This document shows, in pieces, positions 1 to 6,915 of a DNA stretch of 12,883 nt. The stretch's first letter is position 1, and every line of letters begins with the position of its first letter. A model generated the notes under the pieces. That model saw only the letters and a program-made list of their open reading frames with translations, was not told the origin of the DNA and did not search any database. Both the position numbers and the translations under genes were made by a program. Source of the stretch: an uncultured Bulleidia sp. (GTDB lineage Bacteria > Bacillota_I > Bacilli_A > Erysipelotrichales > Erysipelotrichaceae); assembly GCA_934757945.1 (NCBI GenBank), contig CAKVLT010000057.1:1-12883 (forward strand). The letters are read 5' to 3'.

Positions 1-27
1 TGTGAATTGTATACGTTGATGCAGAAC

Positions 28-94
28 GTTTACCCTCCGAGTTGTAAAACTCATTTTTAAAATTGAAGTTTTGTTTACCCTCCGAGTTGTAAAA
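28..94. repeat. Pair of exact 22-bp direct repeats, 45-bp period
   Basis: Two identical 22-bp copies lie at 28-49 and 73-94, with core CCCTCCGAGTTG flanked by GTTTA on the left and TAAAA on the right. They start 45 bp apart and are separated by 23 bp of unrelated AT-rich sequence. The outer bases of each copy (GTTTAC ... GTAAAA) are roughly inverted to each other, as expected for a protein-binding site. On the minus strand each copy contains GGAGGG but no start codon follows it. The copies lie downstream of the recombinase gene and beside the dif-like site. Their role is unknown. Confidence 0.8.
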
Positions 95-122
95 AAACAC
101 TGATCTTTTTTAGAAATGTATA

Positions 123-182
123 TAGTATAGACTATACTTCGCATAATGTATGTTATGCGACATTTATGTATGGTCTATACTA
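123..182. repeat. Inverted repeat pair and 15-bp palindrome around a dif-like core
   Basis: TAGTATAGAC at 123-132 is exactly inverted as GTCTATACTA at 173-182. Pairing continues inward for five more positions (133-137 with 168-172, one G-T). The left arm is also part of an odd-centred palindrome at 124-138 (arms AGTATAG and CTATACT around A131). Between the arms is a second inverted repeat, TCGCATAA at 139-146 and TTATGCGA at 153-160, with a 6-base centre. The two dyads are offset by 3 bp, so this is two nested elements and not one simple hairpin. No T-run follows on either strand, so a plain terminator is unlikely. Confidence 0.8.
136..163. other. dif-like Xer recombination core site (putative)
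   Basis: The 28 bases divide into 11 + 6 + 11 as in known dif sites: left arm ACTTCGCATAA, centre TGTATG, right arm TTATGCGACAT. From memory, the E. coli dif arms are GGTGCGCATAA / TGTATA / TTATGTTAAAT, giving 21 of 28 matches by eye. The B. subtilis dif gives 19 of 28, including the outer ACTTC. The inner CGCATAA-TGTAT-TTATG block is the best conserved part. The outer right arm (CGACAT) departs from the usual XerD arm. The stop codon of a XerD-like gene lies about 75 bp away, as in single-recombinase Xer/dif pairs. It could be a genuine dif, an attachment site of a Xer-using element, or a chance operator-like dyad. Confidence 0.5.
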
Positions 183-194
183 ACAAGTATATAT

Positions 195-231
195 AAAAAG
201 CATGCTGTCACTCTTCTGGGTAATTGCATGC
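195..231 (-). terminator. Possible weak terminator after xerD-like gene
   Basis: Reading the minus strand just past the recombinase stop, GCATGC (231-226) can pair with GCATGC (205-200), leaving a 20-base loop, and is followed by five T residues (199-195). The stem is only 6 bp and the loop is large, so efficiency would be modest. It is the only hairpin-plus-T-run arrangement at the end of the eight-gene operon. Confidence 0.35.
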
Positions 232-235
232 AATT

Positions 236-1180
236 TTATTTTTTCTTTTTTTGCTTATCAAATTGTATTTCCGGCATATTCAGCATGGAATCTAATTTAC
301 CAGGATGATATTGACGATATGCCTGCTGAAGATGTTCAGTATCTACATGGGTATAGATTTCTGTTGTAGATATATCTGAGTGACCAAGAATTTCCTGAAT
401 ACTTCTCAGATCAGCACCACCTTGTAACATATGCGTGGCATATGTATGTCTTAACTTATGTGGTGTTATATGCTTAGAAATGCCGTTTTCTGCACATTTG
501 TTCAATAAATGTCTTTCAATGGTACGTGCAGTGACAGGATTTCCGTTTGTATTGATGAATACCAGATTTGTTTTCTTTTTAATAGATACAGGACGATATA
601 TTTCAATATATTTTTTTAAAAGGGTGTTGGTGTAGTCTGGTACAGGTACAATACGTTCTTTACTCCCCTTTCCTAATATTCTTAATGTGGAAGAGGGGAT
701 GTCTACCCTGTTCAACGTGAGGGTAACAAGTTCGGAAATTCTTAGTCCGCAACCATAGAGTACTTCAAAGATGACATGATACAGGAAATCTTTGGGATTG
801 CTGTCATCAAATGAAGTTAACAATTTCTTCATTTCCTGCTCTGTACAGTAGATCGGCAATCTTTGTCTGGACATATGTATACTGACTGGTGCACTTGGAT
901 CTTCTTCATCTTCACAGAATGCCAGAAATTGATGGAATGAGCGGATTGCAGCCATAGAACGAACAATTGTGGTATCTTGTTTATCTTCAGATTCAAGTGT
1001 GTTTAAATAGGCTAAAATGAGCTCGTAGGAGACCTCTGTTGTATCATTGATACAGTTTTCTTTTAAAAAAGAGATATACTGATTCAAATCGTGCATATAC
1101 CCTTCTATGGTATGTTTGCTTTTGCCTTGATGAATAGTTATATCTGTTTTGTATTTTTCCAATGCTTTATCCAGTTTCAT
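236..1180 (-). CDS. xerD: Tyrosine recombinase, XerD-like
   Basis: This is a 314-residue site-specific recombinase of the phage integrase family. Xer proteins resolve chromosome dimers by cutting dif through a phosphotyrosine intermediate. The N-terminal SAM-like core-binding domain spans about residues 3-90. The catalytic domain follows with the full set R147 (in GCGLRISE), K171 (in GKGSKER), H241 and R244 (in TPHKLRH), H267 (in LGHSD) and nucleophile Y276 (in EIYTHV). The GADLRSIQEILGHSDIST segment is typical of XerD rather than of phage integrases, and there is no arm-binding domain. The protein runs about 16-20 residues beyond the usual Xer end, finishing in a lysine-rich tail (KKKKK). 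It is last in the operon; its ATG overlaps the dinB stop (ATGA) and has only a weak ribosome site, suggesting coupled translation. XerC or a stand-alone Xer are alternatives to the exact symbol. Confidence 0.88.
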   Translation of the reverse strand: MKLDKALEKYKTDITIHQGKSKHTIEGYMHDLNQYISFLKENCINDTTEVSYELILAYLNTLESEDKQDTTIVRSMAAIRSFHQFLAFCEDEEDPSAPVSIHMSRQRLPIYCTEQEMKKLLTSFDDSNPKDFLYHVIFEVLYGCGLRISELVTLTLNRVDIPSSTLRILGKGSKERIVPVPDYTNTLLKKYIEIYRPVSIKKKTNLVFINTNGNPVTARTIERHLLNKCAENGISKHITPHKLRHTYATHMLQGGADLRSIQEILGHSDISTTEIYTHVDTEHLQQAYRQYHPGKLDSMLNMPEIQFDKQKKKK

Positions 1181-2352
1181 TTTTGTTTTTCCAAAAGATC
1201 ACTGGCACGCATGAAAACCTGTTGCCCATCCATCTTTTTATTTAAATCAAGAAGTACTGATCGCGTTTCTTCAGTATTTGCCTGCTGCATGTTGAAGATA
1301 TCCAGCTGAGAGACATACATATCTCCGTCTTTTAAACTTGATAAAGAAATCCCCAGTAATCTTACAGGTATATTTTCATAGTTGTCTTCGAATAACGTAA
1401 TAGCATTTGAATAAATATCTTCACTTTTCCAGATAGCTTTATCAAGCTTGACAGAGCGGTCTACATTTCTGAAATCAAAATATTTGATACGAATGGATAG
1501 TGCCTGTCCAAGTTTTCTATCTTCTTTCATGCGTAAAGACAGCTTTCTGGATAACATTCTTAAGATGCCGCACAGTTCATCATAATCTGTCACATCTTCT
1601 AACAAAGTTTCAGAAACCCCTTTACTTTTAGCGTTCCATTCTGTGACAAGTTCCCTGCTGTCTTGCCCTTTTGTTCTGTTAATGATTGCTTCAGTGTTTT
1701 TTCCAAATATCTTTTTTAATGCATGGATATCTCTATAGGTTGCAAGATCCTTTATAGTATGAATTCCCATACCTTTCAGTATCTCTTCTGTTTTTTTGCC
1801 TATTCCACGCATATCTCCAATAGGTAAAGGCCACATTTTGTCCTGTACATCTCTGATTCTTAGTACAGTAATTCCCATTGGTTTCTTCATATCGCTTGCC
1901 ATTTTTGCAAGAAAAAGATTAGGAGCAACTCCAATAGAACAAGGTAAATGAAGTTCTCCATAAATACGACGTTGTATTTCATAGGCAAGATCCAACGGCT
2001 TATCATAATGAGAAATTGGTTCACTCATATCTGCATAACATTCATCAATACTTGCCTGCTCTACAAGTGGAGTATAGCTTTTTATAAGCGTAATAAACTG
2101 ATTGGATAATTCTTCATAATACTTGTAGTGACCTGGTACTACAACCAGCTCATTGCAGAGGTGCAAAGCTTCCTGAATAGGCATGGCACTATGAATACCA
2201 TATTTACGTGCTTCATAACTTGCTGTACTGACAACACTTCTTCTTGTATTCCCTGCGATGGCGACAGGTTTTCCTTTTAAAGATGGATCCAGTAAAATTT
2301 CTGCACTGACAAAAAATGCATTCATATCTATATGAAAGTAAACATTTGCCAT
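1177..2352 (-). CDS. dinB: DNA polymerase IV (Y-family translesion polymerase)
   Basis: A 391-residue error-prone polymerase that copies past damaged template bases, recruited to forks by the sliding clamp. Visible features are the N-terminal metal-binding segment FHIDMNAFF (catalytic D9, with steric-gate aromatics at 13-14), the second active-site motif SIDE at 101-104 (D103, E104), the GKPVAIAG and YEARKYGIHSAMP finger/palm motifs, helix-hairpin-helix segments near 175-205 (MRGIGKKTEEILKGMGI), and a little-finger domain in the last third. A clamp-binding peptide QLDIF is at 349-353, some 38 residues before the end. The second Asp of the E. coli DMD motif is Asn here (DMN). An AGGAG at 2362-2366 sits 9 bases before the ATG, which shares one base with the recN stop (TAATG). 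Within the operon it stands with RecN and the recombinase as a repair group. Confidence 0.95.
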   Translation of the reverse strand: MANVYFHIDMNAFFVSAEILLDPSLKGKPVAIAGNTRRSVVSTASYEARKYGIHSAMPIQEALHLCNELVVVPGHYKYYEELSNQFITLIKSYTPLVEQASIDECYADMSEPISHYDKPLDLAYEIQRRIYGELHLPCSIGVAPNLFLAKMASDMKKPMGITVLRIRDVQDKMWPLPIGDMRGIGKKTEEILKGMGIHTIKDLATYRDIHALKKIFGKNTEAIINRTKGQDSRELVTEWNAKSKGVSETLLEDVTDYDELCGILRMLSRKLSLRMKEDRKLGQALSIRIKYFDFRNVDRSVKLDKAIWKSEDIYSNAITLFEDNYENIPVRLLGISLSSLKDGDMYVSQLDIFNMQQANTEETRSVLLDLNKKMDGQQVFMRASDLLEKQK

Positions 2353-3998
2353 TACAGATGACTCCTGGACAGTAACTCTTTTGCGGCTGAAGTGCTTGCT
2401 TCAGTGATTTCACCACTGGAAATAAAAGCAAGTTGTTCAATACGTTGATATTCATCAAGCTCATGAATGGTTGTATGCGTGGAAGATTCATCACTTTCTT
2501 TTGATACAAGATATTGATGGTCTGCCCAAGAAGCTACCGGAGCAAGGTGTGTAACTGCAAATACCTGACATTCATCAGAGAGTTCTTTCATTTTTTTGCC
2601 GATACTGAAAGCCACTTTACCTGAGACACCTGTATCGATTTCATCAAAAATAATAGTTTCTATTTTTTGCAGATGTGTAAAGATAACTTTTAATCCTAAC
2701 ATCAGTCTGCTCAGTTCACCACCAGATGCACTGAATGCCAAAGGAGAATATTCCTGACCTTTATTCATTGCCACTTTAAATTCCACTTTATCAATACCTG
2801 AAGATGTATATTCTCCATTTTCTATATATGTAAGAAATTTTGCGTTATTGAGATGTAATTCAGATAATTGTTCAGCAATTGCTTTATCCAGTGCTGGTGC
2901 ACCTGCTTTTCTTTTATCAGAAATGGACTGAGCTGTTTTCAGATAAGCATTTTCTGCTTTTTTGATTTTATCATCCATTTGTTGCAGATATTCCTGTCTG
3001 TTATCGAAACACTGCACTTTTAATTCAAGTTCATCTTTATACTCCAAAATGCCCTGAATATCAGTATTGTATTTTCTTTTGAGTTTTTGAATAGTATAGA
3101 GTCTTTCTTCCATTTCATTGATTTCTTCTTCGGAAAATGAGAAATTGTCTTTCATCTGTATTAATGAGGAAACTGCATCAACCATGGAATAATAAGCATC
3201 TGTATATTGTGACTGAAGAGAGTCTATTCTATCGACATCCTTTAAGGATTCGACCAGCTTTAAAAGAGAGTAGATGTCTGATTCAACTGAAGAAGTATAA
3301 AGATCTTCAATTGCTTGAAATTTATCCATGGAGTTTTTTAAAGACAGGTAGTTTTTTTCCTTTTCTTCAAGTTCTTCTTCCTCTTCCGGTTTCAGATTGG
3401 CGTTTTCTATCTCCTGGATTTGATATTTAAAATATTCCAGGTCATTTTCATTATAGCTGTCTTCCATGGCTTCCTGCTTTTCTTTCACAAGCTCTGTATA
3501 GACTTTGTACTTTTCTTTTACAAGCTGAACAGCATCTTCCAGATGGAGATATCTGTCCAGTAATAAAAGATGGTTGGAAGATTGTAAAAGATAAGCATTG
3601 TCCCTTTGCCCATGAATGTCGAGCTGTGTATTGACAATCTCACGCATTAAAGATAAAGGAATAATGCGGCGGTTTAACCTTGCTACACTTTTCCCGCTTG
3701 CAGAAATCTCTCTTGAAAATGTATAGTATTCTTCATCATCTTCAAACCCGTTTTCTTTTAATATCTGCAAAGCATGTGTATCATTACTGAGATCAAAAGT
3801 ACCTTCAATAATAGCTTTATCTTTACCTTTCATCACATAAGACGCACTTGCCCTGTCTGCTTTCAATAAAGAAATGGCATCAATAAGAATGGATTTACCT
3901 GCACCGGTTTCTCCGGTAAAAGCTGAAAAGCCATCCTGAAAGTCTAATGTAAGTTGTTCAATTAAGATAAAGTTTTTAATGAATATGTTTTTGATCAT
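2352..3998 (-). CDS. recN: DNA repair protein RecN
   Basis: A 548-residue SMC-like ATPase that acts early in double-strand break repair, holding broken DNA for RecA-dependent recombination. The N-terminal half-site has Walker A GETGAGKS at 29-36. A long charged, Glu/Lys-rich coiled coil fills roughly 150-370. The C-terminal half has the ABC signature SASGGELSRL at 423-432, Walker B IIFDEIDTGVSG at about 449-460 (D452, E453), and the H-loop VTHLAPVA with H484. Length and layout are normal for the family (about 550). The start ATG overlaps the dxs stop (ATGA) and the preceding ribosome site is poor (only GGA), so translation is probably coupled to dxs. Unlike Bacillus, there is no argR/ahrC gene between dxs and recN. 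Confidence 0.97.
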   Translation of the reverse strand: MIKNIFIKNFILIEQLTLDFQDGFSAFTGETGAGKSILIDAISLLKADRASASYVMKGKDKAIIEGTFDLSNDTHALQILKENGFEDDEEYYTFSREISASGKSVARLNRRIIPLSLMREIVNTQLDIHGQRDNAYLLQSSNHLLLLDRYLHLEDAVQLVKEKYKVYTELVKEKQEAMEDSYNENDLEYFKYQIQEIENANLKPEEEEELEEKEKNYLSLKNSMDKFQAIEDLYTSSVESDIYSLLKLVESLKDVDRIDSLQSQYTDAYYSMVDAVSSLIQMKDNFSFSEEEINEMEERLYTIQKLKRKYNTDIQGILEYKDELELKVQCFDNRQEYLQQMDDKIKKAENAYLKTAQSISDKRKAGAPALDKAIAEQLSELHLNNAKFLTYIENGEYTSSGIDKVEFKVAMNKGQEYSPLAFSASGGELSRLMLGLKVIFTHLQKIETIIFDEIDTGVSGKVAFSIGKKMKELSDECQVFAVTHLAPVASWADHQYLVSKESDESSTHTTIHELDEYQRIEQLAFISSGEITEASTSAAKELLSRSHL

Positions 3999-5857
3999 AA
4001 TTTTTCCGTTATTTTTTCTATTAAACTGTTTAAATCAATATGCAGATCTTTACGTAATCTGCTTTCTGCGCCCTGTTGAACATATGTATCTTCTATGCCG
4101 ATACATTCTATATCAGCATGCACGTTGTGCTGACAATAAAAATCAAGAATAGATTCACCAAGTCCGCCACATAAAAGGTCTGTTTCATAGACAATCATAG
4201 GAAGATGTTTCTGCGCGAGTTCCATTAACATGTTTTCATCCATTGGTTTAAAGAAACGGCAGTTGATGACAGTTACAGGCATTTCATTGGAACTTACTTT
4301 AGAATATACCTGTTCTACACTTGAACCATAGGTTAAGACAATCACACGATCGTTATCTGTAACAGATTCTTTTATCCAGGAACCTATAGGTATGATTTCA
4401 TTAGATTTTTGCATATCTTCCATTTTAACTGTTCCTTTCGCATAACGTATGGCAAAAGGATGATTCTGATGGAAGGCTGTATATAGAAGTTGAGATGCCT
4501 CCAGAGCACATGAAGGTTGTGCAAGAATCAGATTTGGTATTGGTTTTAAAATACCAATATCAAAAATACCATGATGGGTTTCTCCATCAGATCCTACAAG
4601 TCCTGCATGGTCAATACCTATGACTACAGGAAGATCCATTCTGCAGATATCATGGTTGATCTGATCATATGCTCTTTGTAAGAAAGAAGAATAGATACAA
4701 AGATATGGTCTTAGCCCATTGATAGCCATGCCTGCTGCAAATGTGGTCGCATGCTCTTCTGCAATACCACAGTCAAAAGATCTTTCCGGGTATTTTGCAA
4801 AGAACTTTTGCAGGTAGCTCCCTTGTATCATAGCAGGAGTAATCGCAACGATGCGACTGTCTTTGTCCGCCAATTTTAATACAGTATCAGAAAAAACCTG
4901 TGCCCATGTCTGATAGCCTTTTGGCATATCATGTAATGGTTTACCAGTAGCAGGATCAAAAGGTCCAACTCCGTGCCACCTTCCATCTCTGTCCATTTCG
5001 CATGGTTCATAGCCTTTTCCCTTTTTGGTAATCACATGAACTACAACCGGGCCATCAGCTTTTTTTGCAATATTCAATGTCTGAACCAGGTCTTTAATAT
5101 TGTGACCGTCAACCGGGCCGAGATATTCCAGATTAAATTCTCCAAAAATACCTTTATCTACAATGTTGTCTTTAATAGTATCTTTGACATGTTTCAGACC
5201 TGAATAAATTGAGGAGCCGAAAGAATTCTTCTGAAGATTATTCTTTAATGAGTCTTTAAAGTCATTATAGCCTTTAGAAGAACGGAGTCTTGCAAAATTC
5301 ATAGCAGCTGCACCGACATTTTTTGAAATAGACATCGTATTATCATTGAAGATAATAATCATCTTTCTCTGTTCTTCACCAATCTGGTTTAATGCTTCAA
5401 AAGACATACCGGAACATAAAGAACCGTCTCCTATAACTGGTACAATGCAATATTTTTCTTTCTTTAAATCTCTTGCGACAGCCATACCTAACGCTGCACT
5501 TAAAGAAGTAGAGCTATGTCCGGCTTCCCACACATCATGTTCGCTTTCCTTACGTTTTTCAAATCCGCTTAATCCCTGGTACTGACGAAGAGTTGGAAAA
5601 CTTGAAGCCCTTCCAGTTAGTATTTTATGTGTATATGCCTGATGTCCTACATCAAAAAAGATTTTATCTTTCGGGGAATCAAAAACATAATGCAATGCAA
5701 TCGTTAATTCCACCACTCCCAGATTACTGGCTAAATGTCCCCCTGTATGAGAAATAGACTTAATCAGGAATGTACGAATATCTTCAGCCAGTTGTTCTAA
5801 TTCCGCATTATTCATTTTTTTAATATCATTTGGACTTTGAATACTATTCACATTCAT
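3995..5857 (-). CDS. dxs: 1-deoxy-D-xylulose-5-phosphate synthase
   Basis: A 620-residue thiamine-diphosphate enzyme joining pyruvate and glyceraldehyde 3-phosphate to make DXP, the first step of the MEP isoprenoid pathway (also feeding thiamine and pyridoxal in some bacteria). The evidence is HTGGHLASNLGVVE near 37-50, FFDVGHQAYTHK around 67-78 (H72), the ThDP-binding GDG at 143-145 reaching to NDN at 171-173 and MSIS, the GPVDGHN loop at 247-253, the pyrimidine-binding domain with GIAEEHATTFAAG (catalytic E367) and DHAGLVGSDGETHHG, and a C-terminal transketolase-like domain. It is full length. An AGAAGG ribosome site lies about 8 bases before the start, inside the 13-base gap after ispA. 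It is placed directly after the prenyl synthase, so first and later steps of one pathway are co-expressed. Confidence 0.97.
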   Translation of the reverse strand: MNVNSIQSPNDIKKMNNAELEQLAEDIRTFLIKSISHTGGHLASNLGVVELTIALHYVFDSPKDKIFFDVGHQAYTHKILTGRASSFPTLRQYQGLSGFEKRKESEHDVWEAGHSSTSLSAALGMAVARDLKKEKYCIVPVIGDGSLCSGMSFEALNQIGEEQRKMIIIFNDNTMSISKNVGAAAMNFARLRSSKGYNDFKDSLKNNLQKNSFGSSIYSGLKHVKDTIKDNIVDKGIFGEFNLEYLGPVDGHNIKDLVQTLNIAKKADGPVVVHVITKKGKGYEPCEMDRDGRWHGVGPFDPATGKPLHDMPKGYQTWAQVFSDTVLKLADKDSRIVAITPAMIQGSYLQKFFAKYPERSFDCGIAEEHATTFAAGMAINGLRPYLCIYSSFLQRAYDQINHDICRMDLPVVIGIDHAGLVGSDGETHHGIFDIGILKPIPNLILAQPSCALEASQLLYTAFHQNHPFAIRYAKGTVKMEDMQKSNEIIPIGSWIKESVTDNDRVIVLTYGSSVEQVYSKVSSNEMPVTVINCRFFKPMDENMLMELAQKHLPMIVYETDLLCGGLGESILDFYCQHNVHADIECIGIEDTYVQQGAESRLRKDLHIDLNSLIEKITEKL

Positions 5858-5870
5858 ACATGTACCTTCT

Positions 5871-6713
5871 CTATTTATTCCTTGTTTCTATGGATTCTAA
5901 AAGACGTAATACTGCAGATGGATCAAAATCAGGCAACTGCTGTATGGAAGCTTTTACGGAGCTATATAATTCTTTCATGCATTCTTTAGCTTGCTCAAGA
6001 CCCAATAAAGTCACAGAAGTCACTTTATTATTCTTTTCATCGCTTATGGATTTTCCAAATTGTTCCTGAGTCAGTGTAACATCAAATATGTCATCCTGAA
6101 TTTGGAAGGCAAGGCCCATCATAATACCGATATTTTTCCATTTCTGCACGATTTCTTCAGACTGTTTTGCACAATAAGCACCCATCATTAATGGAGCAGC
6201 CAATAAACAGCCTGTTTTATACTTATGAATCTTTTGCAAAGATTCCCAGGTAGTTTCTTCATTTTCTTCTGTATCCAGACACTGTCCCAGTACCATGCCA
6301 TTCACTCCAGCCATTTCTGCTAAAGTTTTAATACAGTTTATTTTAATGTTGTCATCTACTTTCGCACAAGAAGCTATATAAAAAGCATGGGTTAATAGTC
6401 CATCCCCTGCAAGAATTGCAGTAGCCTCATCAAACTGTTTATGACAGGTAGGTCTTCCTCTTCTTAAATCGTCATTATCCATTGCAGGAAGGTCATCATG
6501 AATCAGGGAATAAGTATGAATCATTTCCAGTGATGCTGCAAAAAAATCCGCAATATGTTCATCAAGTCCATATCCCAGAGTCACTGCGTGTAATAAACAT
6601 GGTCTGATTCTTTTGCCACCAGCCATTAGGGAATACTCCATAGCCTTTTTGACATCGGAATCTTCAATTGTATTAAGTACAGATTCCAGTACCTCAGAAA
6701 TCCACTGATTCAT
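5871..6713 (-). CDS. ispA: Farnesyl-diphosphate-type polyprenyl synthase
   Basis: A trans-prenyltransferase that condenses IPP with allylic diphosphates, most likely giving farnesyl diphosphate for undecaprenyl carriers and quinone-type lipids. The protein has the GGKRIRP substrate motif, the first Asp-rich motif DDLPAMD followed by DDLRRGRPT, and the second Asp-rich motif QIQDDIFD. It then has GKSISDEKNNKVTSVTLLG, a typical bacterial short-chain synthase pattern. A geranylgeranyl synthase cannot be excluded. I chose the ATG at 6713 (280 residues): GAGG at 6723-6726 lies 9 bases before it, whereas the upstream in-frame ATG at 6722 touches the GAGG with no spacing. With this start it overlaps the end of xseB by 20 bases. 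The stop TAG lies 13 bases before dxs. Confidence 0.93.
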   Translation of the reverse strand: MNQWISEVLESVLNTIEDSDVKKAMEYSLMAGGKRIRPCLLHAVTLGYGLDEHIADFFAASLEMIHTYSLIHDDLPAMDNDDLRRGRPTCHKQFDEATAILAGDGLLTHAFYIASCAKVDDNIKINCIKTLAEMAGVNGMVLGQCLDTEENEETTWESLQKIHKYKTGCLLAAPLMMGAYCAKQSEEIVQKWKNIGIMMGLAFQIQDDIFDVTLTQEQFGKSISDEKNNKVTSVTLLGLEQAKECMKELYSSVKASIQQLPDFDPSAVLRLLESIETRNK

Positions 6714-6909
6714 TATCTTCATCCTCTTTCTTTCCTAAAATGGAATTCACCTTTGTCTCATACCCTTTAAGTGTCGTATCACAGGATTTAACCAGATGCA
6801 GTCCTTCTTCGAACAGTTTAATTGTTTCATCCAGTGGTTTTTCATTCTTTTCAAGTGTATTTACAATTTCCTCAAGACGAGCCATGCTTTCTTCAAAACT
6901 TTTTTCCAT
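6694..6909 (-). CDS. xseB: Exodeoxyribonuclease VII small subunit
   Basis: A 71-residue helical protein that binds the C-terminal coiled coil of XseA in several copies to form exonuclease VII, a metal-independent single-strand DNase. The family signature is clear: SFEESMARLEEIVNTLEKNEKPLDETIKLFEEG, then a second helix (LVKSCDTTLKGYETKVNSIL) and an acidic tail (KKEDEDNESVDF). The length is normal. The start lies 6 bases after the xseA stop, with AAGGAAG in the last xseA codons as ribosome site. The acidic tail is encoded in the region that overlaps the start of ispA. Confidence 0.95.
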   Translation of the reverse strand: MEKSFEESMARLEEIVNTLEKNEKPLDETIKLFEEGLHLVKSCDTTLKGYETKVNSILGKKEDEDNESVDF

Positions 6910-6915
6910 ACATCC

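Noticed and set aside
1..60. 3' end of a coding region entering from the left (plus strand)
   Set aside because: Frame 1 is open from the edge to a TAA at 58-60, but 19 codons carry no recognisable family signal and the 22-bp repeat recurs after the stop. Too little to call.
28..94. CRISPR array remnant
   Set aside because: Only two 22-bp copies with a 45-bp period. Usual arrays have 28-37 bp repeats with periods near 60-73, and no cas gene or leader is present.
139..160. Simple intrinsic terminator hairpin for the operon
   Set aside because: The 8-bp stem has no T-run on either strand and is AT-rich. The match to a dif site explains it better.
236..1180. Phage or mobile-element integrase marking an integrated element
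   Set aside because: It is translationally coupled at the end of a housekeeping operon, lacks an arm-binding domain and is XerD-like. No other phage or transposition genes are nearby.
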